From a virus, in the IMG/VR virus record IMGVR_UViG_3300050120_000315, positions 1 to 21,686 of that record: a DNA stretch of 21,686 nucleotides, one strand, 5' to 3'. Numbering within the stretch: the stretch's first letter is position 1; every line of letters begins with the position of its first letter. The position numbers and the translations under genes are program-made. Of the stretch, positions 6,769-14,079 are shown piece after piece. The notes below the pieces were generated by a model. It had not been told where the DNA came from and did not search any database. It was given only the letters and a program-made list of their open reading frames with translations.

Positions 6769-7114
6769 GGAAGTGGACGCCGTGGGTCTCGCGGATCGCC
6801 CGCAGGGCGTCGCCGTCTGCGCCACCCTCCTGGGCGTCCAGCATCTCCGTGATGCAGTTGACGACCTTGTTGTAGGTCGCGGTGAACTCTTCCGACTTGT
6901 TCAGGGCGAGGTTGAACAGGGTGAGGGCGACGAGGTCACAGGTCGGGATCGAGTTGACCTCGTCGGGGTCGCGGCCGTCGCCGGAGAGGTCGATGGAGAA
7001 CATCACCCGACCGGGATTGCCGGGGTCCTGGTGGACCGTGATGAGCGCTTCGGCCGCCGACATCTGCGTCGCGATCGCTTGCTCATCGCTGTGGGAAATG
7101 GAATCACTGGACAA
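6758..7114 (-). CDS. Hypothetical acidic protein, 118 aa
   Basis: Unrecognised acidic protein. It begins with TTG, supported by an AAGGAG ribosome site 9 bases upstream inside the preceding gene, with which it overlaps by 11 bases. A beta-like segment (GRVMFSIDLSGDG) is followed by a hydrophobic helix (DLVALTLFNLALN) and another helix (YNKVVNCITEMLDA). This order is shared with the next gene upstream (strand, acidic loop, hydrophobic helix, helix), and the two may be divergent paralogues. No catalytic motif is visible. Confidence 0.65.
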   Translation of the reverse strand: MSSDSISHSDEQAIATQMSAAEALITVHQDPGNPGRVMFSIDLSGDGRDPDEVNSIPTCDLVALTLFNLALNKSEEFTATYNKVVNCITEMLDAQEGGADGDALRAIRETHGVHFRVG

Positions 7115-7415
7115 CGCTGTCGTCTCCTTGAATGAGCATTCCGAGGTAGGCTTCGACCTGCTTCTCGGTGGGGTGATCGATTGGGAAGACCGTCTCGATG
7201 ATCTTGTTGAGCGTGCCTTGCTGCTCGGCGATCATGATCGCCAACCCCGTGAGCAGCGCCGGCGACGCCGGCCTTTCATCGGAGAGGTCGGTCTTGATGT
7301 GGACGACGACGTCGAAGTCATCACCTTCGTCGCTGTCCCAAAGGCTGATGGAGAATTCCGGCGCCGCGCTCGGGTCTTCGTTGGAGGTCTGCGTGACGAC
7401 GATGGGATCGGACAT
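7104..7415 (-). CDS. Hypothetical acidic protein, 103 aa
   Basis: Unrecognised. It is the first gene of unit D, starting with ATG behind an AAGG ribosome site 7 bases upstream, and lies about 35 bases downstream of an operator copy. The protein is acidic with a beta segment (DFDVVVHIKTDLSDE), a hydrophobic helix (ALLTGLAIMIAEQQG) and a second helix (LNKIIETVF). The layout resembles the following gene and may reflect duplication. First position behind a regulated promoter-like element suggests early or strong expression; that is inference. Confidence 0.65.
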   Translation of the reverse strand: MSDPIVVTQTSNEDPSAAPEFSISLWDSDEGDDFDVVVHIKTDLSDERPASPALLTGLAIMIAEQQGTLNKIIETVFPIDHPTEKQVEAYLGMLIQGDDSVVQ

Positions 7416-7450
7416 GGACTGCCTTGACTGAGGGAACTTGGTTAATGGTC

Positions 7451-7476
7451 ATGTCATCGTTCATGACAGCGGTCAA
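7451..7476 (-). promoter_or_regulatory. Dispersed operator copy, unit D
   Basis: ATGTCA-N7-TGACAG (7451-7469) with the adjoining half-site CGGTCA (7470-7475). On the minus strand this reads TTTCTTGACCGCTGTCATG, nearly identical to the copies before units A and B. It fills the gap between the thyX stop (7495) and the first gene of unit D (7415). Confidence 0.68.
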
Positions 7477-7494
7477 GAAATGCGGCGCCGATAT

Positions 7495-8436
7495 TTACGC
7501 GCACTCGCCGGGCAGAAGTTTTCTGAACTGGACGAACCCATCCAGGTTGCCCTGGAGCGTCGGCGAGTCGAAGCGTGAGAGCGGCCGAGCTTGGTGTTCG
7601 AGCGGGCTCGCATGCATCGGCAAGCTGATCGACTCGGGCACGAGCGACTTGAACCGGATCATGTCCTCATCGAGCGAGGGATGGGTGCCGTCGACCTTGG
7701 AGTAGGAAACACGACACGAGCGCGCGGCCGACATCGCGACCAGGAGCATCTTGGCGTACTCATCGGGGCGGAAGCCGTTGTCCTGGAGCATCCCAATCAC
7801 ATCGGCGCAGTCGCTCGACAGGCCGGCGTAGCCTACGCTGGCCACGTGCTCGTGGATCGCCCACTCCTCCGCCTGCGGAACAAAGGGAAGGTGCCATTGC
7901 CCCGGCTTCAGGAGCCGTGGCGTGGTGCGTTCACGTTCGCCCCAGATGAGTTCGGCGAGAATCTTCATCTCGCGCTGGGCATCGGTGTGGCGCCGGAGGT
8001 GGAAGAAATTCGACCAGTTGGTCGAACTGATCAGCACGTCGATGTAGCCGAACCATTCGAGCGGCCGGTTCGCGTGCTCCTTGTGGACGCCCAACGCGGC
8101 GAGTTTCTCGACGCCGGCGCGGCAGAACTCGGCCATCTCGATCCAGACCGCCTCGGCCTCGGCCTGCTTCGAGGAGTCGAAGTCGGTGCCGGGCTGCATG
8201 CCGGGCTTGTTCCGAGCGAATTGCGGGACATAGATCGAGGCGTCGCGGACCAGCATCGTCTTGGTCGGGATCGCGCGGCTCGAAGACGAGTTCTTCGAGT
8301 GCTTCCGGTGCGTCATGTTCTCGGAGTGGATCATCCGAGGATAGCGCGCGACCAGGGTGTCGATCCGGTCGCCATTCTCGGTGATCGATGAGGCGATCAT
8401 CCGAACGCTGAAGGCTTCTGCGATGGGCGTGCTCAT
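7495..8436 (-). CDS. thyX: Flavin-dependent thymidylate synthase
   Basis: A 313-residue ThyX-like enzyme that methylates dUMP to dTMP using FAD, NADPH and methylenetetrahydrofolate. The signature appears as THRKHSKNSSSSR (residues 42-54), a variant of the classical RHRxxSxNxxSxR in which the first Arg is Thr. From memory this variant is common in a phage and bacterial subgroup of the family. The C-terminal block (SPLEHQARP, then GNLDGFVQFRKLLPGE) also fits that subgroup. The start at 8436 overlaps the upstream gene by ATGA. The open frame extends further upstream to 8709, but that part is an out-of-frame shadow rich in Arg and Pro. It closes unit C, next to the dNMP kinase, and supplies dTTP for phage replication. 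Confidence 0.88.
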   Translation of the reverse strand: MSTPIAEAFSVRMIASSITENGDRIDTLVARYPRMIHSENMTHRKHSKNSSSSRAIPTKTMLVRDASIYVPQFARNKPGMQPGTDFDSSKQAEAEAVWIEMAEFCRAGVEKLAALGVHKEHANRPLEWFGYIDVLISSTNWSNFFHLRRHTDAQREMKILAELIWGERERTTPRLLKPGQWHLPFVPQAEEWAIHEHVASVGYAGLSSDCADVIGMLQDNGFRPDEYAKMLLVAMSAARSCRVSYSKVDGTHPSLDEDMIRFKSLVPESISLPMHASPLEHQARPLSRFDSPTLQGNLDGFVQFRKLLPGECA

Positions 8437-8675
8437 TCGCCGGCCTCCCACTCTGAGGACCACACCTGGGTCCACGCGAGTTTCAGGAGTTCGGTGGCTC
8501 GGTCGTTGGTCTGGAACGCCCACTCGTCGAGCAGGCCTTCCCAGGCACTCCCGATGCAGTGACCGACGAGCCCGATGAGCGCCGGCGCCAGCATGACCAG
8601 TAGGATCGGCGTGATGCCGATCATCGCGGCGCGGCGCAGGCCGGTGTGTTTGATCTTGGCGACGGGGAGTTCCAT
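8433..8675 (-). CDS. Small membrane protein, 80 aa
   Basis: Unrecognised. A basic N-terminus (VAKIKHTGLRRAA) is followed by one long hydrophobic stretch at about residues 17-42 that could span the membrane once, then a soluble acidic C-terminus (WTQVWSSEWEAGE). Positive-inside reasoning puts the N-terminus in the cytoplasm. The gene start shares one base with the stop of the dNMP kinase (TGATG), and its stop overlaps the thyX start, so it is coupled on both sides. Context gives no specific function. Confidence 0.65.
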   Translation of the reverse strand: MELPVAKIKHTGLRRAAMIGITPILLVMLAPALIGLVGHCIGSAWEGLLDEWAFQTNDRATELLKLAWTQVWSSEWEAGE

Positions 8676-9211
8676 CAGTCTTGCGCCAGGACGAAGCGGC
8701 CGAAATCAAGAGCCTTCGCGCGAAGCTCCTCGATCGTGCCGTCGTTGATGATCGTGAAGTCGGGGGTGACGCGGTCCTGACCGGATTCGGAGATGTGTTG
8801 GTCGGTGCCCGAGGGCTTGTTCGGATTCACGACCCGAACGACGTAGCCTCCGAGCGCGCGCACCGAATCCGCTTCGTTGGGAAAGCGAAGGTCGCCCGTG
8901 ACAACCGCGAGCTTGTCGGGGATTGCCCGCTTCCAGGCCTCGATCCAGGTGTCGTCGATCCAGTCGCGGAAGAGATCGGTGCCGATCTGCTGCATGATCT
9001 CGCGCGGCGAGATGAACGGGAAGCGATCGAGGGGCATTTCCTTCAGGTCGTCGTTCTCCATCTCTTCATAGGTGATGCCGAAGACGAGATGGGCGACGGC
9101 GCGGACCGGGTCGGCGAAGTTGACCGTCTCGAACCCCAGATCGAACAGCGTCTGGGCGATGGTCGACTTGCCGTGGCGCTTCTCGCCCGTTATTGCGATG
9201 ATATGCTGCAT
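8675..9211 (-). CDS. Deoxynucleoside monophosphate kinase
   Basis: A 178-residue P-loop kinase like T4 gene 1 product, converting dNMPs to dNDPs. The Walker A loop is GEKRHGKST at residues 9-17. NFADPVR (31-37), the helix with SPREIMQQIG, and VVTGDLRFPNE (Asp and Arg in the nucleotide-binding region) match the phage dNMP kinase pattern. The ATG at 9211 has a good AGGA ribosome site 6 bases upstream and follows the helicase stop after 7 bases. With thyX two genes downstream and the reductase genes nearby, it completes the dNTP pathway to the diphosphate level. Exact substrate preference cannot be read from sequence. Confidence 0.82.
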   Translation of the reverse strand: MQHIIAITGEKRHGKSTIAQTLFDLGFETVNFADPVRAVAHLVFGITYEEMENDDLKEMPLDRFPFISPREIMQQIGTDLFRDWIDDTWIEAWKRAIPDKLAVVTGDLRFPNEADSVRALGGYVVRVVNPNKPSGTDQHISESGQDRVTPDFTIINDGTIEELRAKALDFGRFVLAQD

Positions 9212-9218
9212 GTAAATC

Positions 9219-10625
9219 CTAGACTAGGAGGGTGAGTTGTTCGGCTGCGCGGGTCACGGCCGTGTATTTCCACTTCGCGGAATCTTCGCGAAACATGCCG
9301 CTTTCATCGATGACAACGACGTCGTCGTATTGAGAACCTTGGGCTTTGTGACAGGTGATGGCCCAACCCCAATCGAGTTCGACCGAGTTCTTCTTCGCGC
9401 GGTATGCAGCCCGGCTGTCAGTGGAATAGCCGCCGGGCTTTCGGGAGAAGTGCTCTTCGAAGTGGCCCTGGAAGCACTTGTTCGTGTACTTGACGCCGTC
9501 TTCGTCTTCGAACGACATCGTGAACGTCGTCTGGTTCGCCACGAGTTGGCCGTCTGTGACTGCCGTTACATCAGAGCCATTGACGAGGTTCGGGTACTGG
9601 CGCGAGTTCTTGCGCACGATCATCGGCTCGCCCGTGCGGGGACCGAGGCGTTCGGCGCCTTCGCCGAGGTAACCCGAGCGCAGGAGCTTGGTGACGGCCC
9701 AGCGCGTCTTGTTCGCGCCGACGATGAATTTCGGGGCCGGTTCGCGCCAATCGAAATGGCCGTCGTTGAAGGCCGAGCGCTTGATCACGACCGCGCGGCC
9801 GTCACCATAGACGCCTTCGGGAATCTGCTTTCCCTCCCGCGCCATGGTCGCGATCTCAAGGATCGGGTTGTCCAGCGCCTGCCGGTGAATCTCGGTCAGG
9901 AAGTAATCGGGGGTTCCACAGGTGAGGCCGGGCTCTTCTTCGACCGGAGGAAGCTGGCCGGGGTCGCCCATCACTAGGATCGGGACGCCCCAGTACATGA
10001 GGTCGCTTGCGCCGGTGACGCCGACCATAGAGCCCTCGTCGACGACGATGAGCTTCTTCGACTCCATGCCGCAGTCCATGTTCAACTGGAACGACGGCTT
10101 GTCCGAGGAGTAGGCGTTCTCCAGTTCCTCGGTCAGGCGCTTGACCATCTTCTTGGTGTCGAGGAATTCGAGTTCGCGCCCCTGGCCGCCGTGGGCGATC
10201 AGTTCGTCGAGATGCCGGCGCGCCTCGTCGAGATTGCCTTCGAGCATCGCGATCGGCGCCGGCCGCGCTCGATAGATCGCGGAGTGGTAGGTCGTGGCCA
10301 TCCAGTTCGTGAAGCCCTGCGCCTTGAGCTTCGTCCGCATGACCTTCGCCGCCTTGCCTGTGGGCGCGACGAACGCGATGTCGTTCGGGTTGATGCCGGC
10401 ATCGTCGAGGATGAAGGGCAGGATCGTCGACTTGCCGGTCCCGGCGTAGCCGGCGAGATAGGTCAGCTTTTCAGGGTTCGCGCCGGTGATCCGACTACGG
10501 ATGAGCCTGACCGCCTCCTCTTGCTGTGGAGCGAGGGTCGTCGTGGGGCGCTTCTTCGGCGGCTCGGGCTGCTCGATGCAGTCGACCACACCGTCGTCAT
10601 CCGAGATGACGGTGATCTCGGTCAC
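9219..10625 (-). CDS. SF1 DNA helicase (RecD/Dda-like)
   Basis: A 468-residue superfamily 1 helicase. Motif I is GYAGTGKST (59-67), motif Ia includes APTGKAAKVM (88-97), motif II is VDEGSM (195-200), motif III GDPGQLPP (220-227), motif IV region EIHRQ (245-249), motif V ITCHKAQGSQYDD and motif VI YTAVTRAAEQ near the C-terminus. This is the RecD2/Dda class of 5'-3' helicases used by phages in replication and recombination. The N-terminal 30 residues are acidic and probably flexible. It starts with GTG overlapping the RNA ligase stop by GTGA. Its place between the ligase, the nuclease genes and the polymerase unit fits a replication role. Confidence 0.9.
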   Translation of the reverse strand: MTEITVISDDDGVVDCIEQPEPPKKRPTTTLAPQQEEAVRLIRSRITGANPEKLTYLAGYAGTGKSTILPFILDDAGINPNDIAFVAPTGKAAKVMRTKLKAQGFTNWMATTYHSAIYRARPAPIAMLEGNLDEARRHLDELIAHGGQGRELEFLDTKKMVKRLTEELENAYSSDKPSFQLNMDCGMESKKLIVVDEGSMVGVTGASDLMYWGVPILVMGDPGQLPPVEEEPGLTCGTPDYFLTEIHRQALDNPILEIATMAREGKQIPEGVYGDGRAVVIKRSAFNDGHFDWREPAPKFIVGANKTRWAVTKLLRSGYLGEGAERLGPRTGEPMIVRKNSRQYPNLVNGSDVTAVTDGQLVANQTTFTMSFEDEDGVKYTNKCFQGHFEEHFSRKPGGYSTDSRAAYRAKKNSVELDWGWAITCHKAQGSQYDDVVVIDESGMFREDSAKWKYTAVTRAAEQLTLLV

Positions 10626-11209
10626 GCTGATGCGACCTCACCCGGCAGGTAGTCGTGCGACGTCTTGTTCTTCTTGTGCTCGACGCCGTCGCCGTCGAAG
10701 GTCCACTTGTACAAGTGGCCGCCAGCGGTGTGGAAAACGACGATCCCCTCGGGGCGCATGAATCCGGGCGAGAGCCGCGAACCGTTCTTCACGAGGTCGG
10801 CTATGACCTCGTTGATCTCGTCGAAATTGAAGACGCCTTGGTAGAGTGTGGGCACGACGCCGCAGCACTCGGGCCGCATGAATTTGTTGCCCCAGCGGGA
10901 GACGTTGAAGAGGCTCCAGCGCTTCTCGCCCTTGGTCAGGCCATAGCCGCGTTGGATGCCTGAGCCCCACCATTCGCCGTAGTGGCGGCCGGGACCGAGA
11001 CGCAGGAGTTCGGTCTTGTTCTCCTGGACCCACTTGGCAAAGCCGTGGTTGTCGTCCTCGGGCGTGATGAAGCGGTTGCGCGAACAGGCCAGGAGATCAT
11101 CGCCGGTGTCGTTGACGACGACCTGGGCGTTGGTCCCATCCGCCTTCTCGGTGATGATGATCTCGCGGTTCAGACGCGCGAGCTTGGGAAACCCCACGAA
11201 CTCCGTCAT
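10622..11209 (-). CDS. RNA ligase, compact Rnl2-like nucleotidyltransferase
   Basis: A 195-residue nucleotidyltransferase. Motif I is EKADGTN with Lys22 as the expected AMP-bound residue; motif III is HYGEWWGSGIQRGYG (Glu79), motif IV PEGIVV (Glu154) and motif V LYKWTF (Lys168). The protein resembles small RNA ligases encoded by many tailed phages. It is much shorter than T4 Rnl2 and lacks the C-terminal domain, so it is either a minimal ligase or works with a partner. Such ligases repair tRNA or mRNA cut by host defences. It has an AGGA ribosome site and is preceded by an 11-bp GC hairpin that may lower or punctuate its transcription. Polynucleotide kinase, the usual partner, is not in this window. 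Confidence 0.82.
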   Translation of the reverse strand: MTEFVGFPKLARLNREIIITEKADGTNAQVVVNDTGDDLLACSRNRFITPEDDNHGFAKWVQENKTELLRLGPGRHYGEWWGSGIQRGYGLTKGEKRWSLFNVSRWGNKFMRPECCGVVPTLYQGVFNFDEINEVIADLVKNGSRLSPGFMRPEGIVVFHTAGGHLYKWTFDGDGVEHKKNKTSHDYLPGEVASA

Positions 11210-11241
11210 GGACAGTCCTTTGTATTTTGAAGGGAAAGGGT

Positions 11242-11269
11242 GGTCCCGCCGCGTCGGGGCGGCGGGACC
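11242..11269 (-). terminator. Strong GC hairpin between the 299-aa gene and RNA ligase
   Basis: GGTCCCGCCGC and GCGGCGGGACC form a perfect 11-bp stem with a 6-base loop. On the minus strand it is followed by ACCCTTTCCCTTC, a poor T-tract. It is the longest perfect hairpin I found. A partial terminator or an RNA-processing/stability element inside unit C are both possible; no promoter or operator copy follows it. Confidence 0.6.
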
Positions 11270-11286
11270 AGAGACGTCAGTCGGGC

Positions 11287-12186
11287 TTAGAAGCGCCCGC
11301 GACGGGCCGCCGGTTGGACGGCGGCGGGGGCTTGAGCGACGGGCTCGGGAGCCGGCGCAGCCTGGGCGGCTGGCGCGGGGCGAGCGGCCGGGCGACGCGG
11401 AGCCGCCTTCGGCGTGGGCTCGGGAGCCGGGGCCTCGTACGCGGCGTTGTCATCCTCGGCGGCGGGCGCCTCAGCGACGGGAGCCGCGACTTGCTGGACC
11501 GGGGCCGCGAGCGCCAACGGAGCGGGCTCGGGCTCATAGTCGCCCGCGTCGTCGCCTTGGATCGCCAGGAGTTGGGCTTCCGTCACCCAGGCGACGATCT
11601 TGAACACCGGGGCGTGCTTGCGCGCGCCTCGGGCTTCCTTCGCCTTCGACTCGTATTCGACCTCGTCGACTTCGACGATTGGCACGAGGCCGGGGTTGGC
11701 CTTGTAGGACTTGACGAAGTCCTGCACGAGCCGGCCGACCGCGTTGCGCTTGCCGATGCCGGTGGCCTTGAAGGTCAGTTCGGCGAAGGGCTCTTCCACC
11801 ATCTTGAAGATGATGATCGACTGCTCCTGCCAACCGTCACCTTTGACGTCGTACGGGCCGTGGTCGGCGAGCGAGCCCTTGTCGACGGGCTTGCCGGTGA
11901 GGAAGCCGGTCATGACCTCGTCGACGACTTCTTCGTCCTTCCAGCAAATCCAGCCGCGTTGGAGCGACATCGGATTGAAGGCGACCTGGGTGCCGAGGCT
12001 GAGTTGGTCGCCGGTCGAGCCGTAGGTATAGATGCCGGTGTTACCGTCGAACTTCAGGTAGACGCCGCCGCCGGAGCCCATTTCGTTTGCGGCTTCGGCC
12101 AGTGCGGCGTAAGCATCGTCGCTCTGAGCGAGGAAGCCGGAGTTCTGGGTCGTCAATTCATTGGACATAAGTGCGTGATTATCCAT
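11287..12186 (-). CDS. Conserved-looking phage protein with Ala/Pro-rich tail, 299 aa
   Basis: Unrecognised at family level. Residues about 37-200 form a compact alpha/beta domain with many aromatic residues (YLKFDGNTGIYTYG, RGWICWKDEE, WQEQSIIIFKM, FKIVAWV). The last 90 residues are a low-complexity Ala/Pro/Glu tail ending in basic ARRGRF. The tail resembles flexible linkers of DNA-binding accessory proteins. It lies directly downstream of a Cas4/RecB-like nuclease gene, so a single-strand-binding or recombination-mediator role is a reasonable guess, but its C-terminus is basic rather than acidic as in true SSB. The ATG at 12186 with GGAGA upstream is chosen; an internal ATG 6 codons later is possible. 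Confidence 0.75.
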   Translation of the reverse strand: MDNHALMSNELTTQNSGFLAQSDDAYAALAEAANEMGSGGGVYLKFDGNTGIYTYGSTGDQLSLGTQVAFNPMSLQRGWICWKDEEVVDEVMTGFLTGKPVDKGSLADHGPYDVKGDGWQEQSIIIFKMVEEPFAELTFKATGIGKRNAVGRLVQDFVKSYKANPGLVPIVEVDEVEYESKAKEARGARKHAPVFKIVAWVTEAQLLAIQGDDAGDYEPEPAPLALAAPVQQVAAPVAEAPAAEDDNAAYEAPAPEPTPKAAPRRPAARPAPAAQAAPAPEPVAQAPAAVQPAARRGRF

Positions 12187-12242
12187 AGGGATTACGTCTC
12201 CGGACGATCCAGAGTCGCTTGGTTACATGGTCGTGGAAGGTC

Positions 12243-13343
12243 TTAGTCTTCGTCGGCCTTGGTCGATCCCTTTTCGGTTACCCGCAGGGTGTCGAAGCCT
12301 TCGCCTTCTTGGTCGTACTTGGAGAGATTTAGACCGTCTTCTTCAGCCGCCTTGCGGTTGAAGCTCTTCCGGCCCTTGCTCCAAGAAATGGTGGCCTTGA
12401 TGTCTCCGACTTCGACGCGTTTAACGCCGATTTCCCGGAGCCATTCCTTGAGTTGTTCTTGTATCGACTTGTGGGCCTTCTCAGCGTCGACGGCTGCTTT
12501 CTTGAGCCCGCGCTCCTCGATCAGGATTTTCTCGATTTCGGCCATCAGCGCCGGCGGCATGTTGGAAGACGTCGCCTCGCCGTCCGTGGGCGTCGCTTCG
12601 CGCGAGGCCCTGGCGCAGGCGTGGGTGTATTTGCAGAACTTGCAGGAATCATCGAGCTTGCCCTCGGGCATGATCTCGGACGGGTCCTTGACTTCGTAGA
12701 CGCGCACGCCACGTTCTTTCGCGGCGTCATAGGTCCGCTGGTCGAACGGGACGATGAAGACATCGATGTCATCAAGAAACGATGCATCGACATAGAGGAT
12801 GACTGCGAAGTTTGGCTTGAACATCAGTTGTTCGCGCGTCAAGCCCATCTGGACAATCGTTTGTCCTCTATGAACGGCCTTCTCTTCCTTGAGGTTTACT
12901 CGTGGATCGATGGACTTAATCTCAAAGTTGAAGCAACCGCTTCCGCCGAGACTTGGGATGCCATAGATCGCGAGCGCGTCATCGTCGGCGCCGACCACGA
13001 GACCGTCGGGCGTTGCCGAGATTTTGTTCACGGTGTCGATCAGCGTGCGCTGACGCTTACCCCCCATCGTGAGACGCGCGCCCTTGTCGGGGAACTTGTT
13101 CTCCAGGTACCAGCGGATCGCGGGCTCGACGTGGAACTCCTCGATCAGGTTCCCGCGTTCCATCGCGCCCCACGACTCCTTGTGGTTGGGGTCGACCGGG
13201 GTGTCGTGCTTGCCGAACCACGCCTTGCGCAGGCAGCCGAAGATTTCGGACGCGCCAACCGAGAGCTTACGGTCGTGCTTCCAGGTCTTCTGGTGGGCCG
13301 CGATATAGTCGTCGAAGCCGGCTTTGAAGTCGAGTTCGGCCAT
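12243..13343 (-). CDS. Cas4/RecB-like PD-(D/E)XK nuclease with predicted 4Fe-4S cluster
   Basis: A 366-residue protein with the PD-(D/E)XK nuclease core: ASEIFGCLRKAWFG (motif with Cys37), RGNLIEEFHVE (64-73), TPDG with Asp113, FEIKS with Glu141 and Lys143, and QTIVQMGL with Gln165. Three further cysteines, Cys234, Cys237 and Cys243 (SCKFCKYTHAC), complete the four ligands typical of the Cas4/AddB type Fe-S cluster. This predicts a DNA exonuclease. The C-terminal 110 residues form a charged helical region, unusual relative to minimal Cas4. No CRISPR array or Cas1 is near, so it belongs to phage recombination or end processing. The start has no clear ribosome site and lies 2 bases after a small ORF, suggesting coupling. 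Confidence 0.85.
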   Translation of the reverse strand: MAELDFKAGFDDYIAAHQKTWKHDRKLSVGASEIFGCLRKAWFGKHDTPVDPNHKESWGAMERGNLIEEFHVEPAIRWYLENKFPDKGARLTMGGKRQRTLIDTVNKISATPDGLVVGADDDALAIYGIPSLGGSGCFNFEIKSIDPRVNLKEEKAVHRGQTIVQMGLTREQLMFKPNFAVILYVDASFLDDIDVFIVPFDQRTYDAAKERGVRVYEVKDPSEIMPEGKLDDSCKFCKYTHACARASREATPTDGEATSSNMPPALMAEIEKILIEERGLKKAAVDAEKAHKSIQEQLKEWLREIGVKRVEVGDIKATISWSKGRKSFNRKAAEEDGLNLSKYDQEGEGFDTLRVTEKGSTKADED

Positions 13344-13345
13344 GA

Positions 13346-13429
13346 CTACGCCGGGGACATGTCATCGTCGTCGTTGGCCAAGGCCAAGGCCAAGGCGAGG
13401 AAGGCAATGAGAAAAACAAGGAGGAACAT
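13346..13429 (-). CDS. Possible 27-residue membrane peptide
   Basis: A short ORF starting MFLLVFLIAFLALALALAN and ending DDDDMSPA. It is one hydrophobic helix followed by four Asp. It fills the otherwise empty 91-bp gap between the exonuclease and Cas4-like genes. Its stop is 2 bases before the nuclease ATG, which lacks its own ribosome site, so translation of this ORF could deliver ribosomes to it. The hydrophobic stretch comes from a GC-rich near-repeat (GGCCAA units), so chance cannot be excluded. Confidence 0.4.
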   Translation of the reverse strand: MFLLVFLIAFLALALALANDDDDMSPA

Positions 13430-13434
13430 GAGCG

Positions 13435-14025
13435 TCAGACCTGCTTCGGCTTCATCAGTTCCTGCATGTGGAAGAAGACGTTCATGCAGGCGCGGACGTC
13501 GGCCAGTGCATCGTGAGCGCCGTCGAACCCGACACCGTTGAAGTGGGTGTAGGCTTCTTGGAGCGTCGGCCACTTGAAGCCGCCGCGCTGGCTCGGGAGC
13601 TTGCAGATGTTGGTGGAGGCCCGCATGGTGCAGAAGGCCTTCTTGCCCGCGAACGGATCGGCGTTGGGCTTGCCGTCGAGGATTGCGACGGCGTTGGTGA
13701 TGATCTTCTGGTCGAACTCGCCGTTGTGGGCGATGACGAGATCGGCCTGGGCGAGGAATTCCTCGAAGACCGCCAAGGCGGTGCCTTCGTTGATGCCGTG
13801 GGCGTGGAGGATTTCGGTGGTGATGCCGTGGAATGCGGCGGTCGCGGCCGGCACGCTCTCCTGGTAGACCAGGAAATTCATGCTCATGACTTCGCGTCCC
13901 TCGTCATTGGCGAGGATGGCGGCGATCTGAACCGGCCGCACTTGATGGGGATGGCCCATCGGTAGTTTCGGGTTCCACTTACCGGTGGTTTCGGTGTCGA
14001 AAAACAGCAGCATTCCGCTGGGCAT
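13435..14025 (-). CDS. DnaQ-like 3'-5' exonuclease (DEDDh)
   Basis: A 196-residue exonuclease of the DNA polymerase III epsilon family. Exo I is FFDTETTG (Asp and Glu at about 10 and 12), Exo II is AHNGEFDQK, and Exo III is HDALADVRA with the His of the DEDDh class. The length equals a single catalytic domain without a clamp-binding tail. The polymerase of this phage has its own proofreading domain, so this enzyme more likely processes DNA or RNA ends or degrades nucleic acid. The ATG at 14025 has GG directly before it. An ATG 4 codons later, behind AAGGA with a 12-base gap, is an alternative start. Confidence 0.88.
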   Translation of the reverse strand: MPSGMLLFFDTETTGKWNPKLPMGHPHQVRPVQIAAILANDEGREVMSMNFLVYQESVPAATAAFHGITTEILHAHGINEGTALAVFEEFLAQADLVIAHNGEFDQKIITNAVAILDGKPNADPFAGKKAFCTMRASTNICKLPSQRGGFKWPTLQEAYTHFNGVGFDGAHDALADVRACMNVFFHMQELMKPKQV

Positions 14026-14064
14026 CCTTGCTTAACTTAAAAAGTGAATTTGCTTAGAAGTCGA

Positions 14065-14079
14065 AACCCAGCTTGGGTT
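14065..14079 (-). terminator. Small hairpin after the membrane-protein gene
   Basis: On the minus strand AACCCA and TGGGTT pair around AGC, overlapping the TAA stop. It is followed by TTCG and then an AT-rich stretch with CTTTTTAAG. It is a weak terminator or processing hairpin, with a short stem. Confidence 0.35.

Noticed and set aside
8437-8709. Upstream extension of thyX in the same frame
   Set aside because: The added sequence is Arg/Pro-rich shadow of the overlapping small membrane protein gene; the ATG at 8436 forms an ATGA coupling.
12243-13343. CRISPR-Cas association suggested by a Cas4-like nuclease
   Set aside because: No repeat-spacer array and no Cas1, Cas2 or effector gene is present. 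Stand-alone Cas4-like nucleases are common in phage replication modules.
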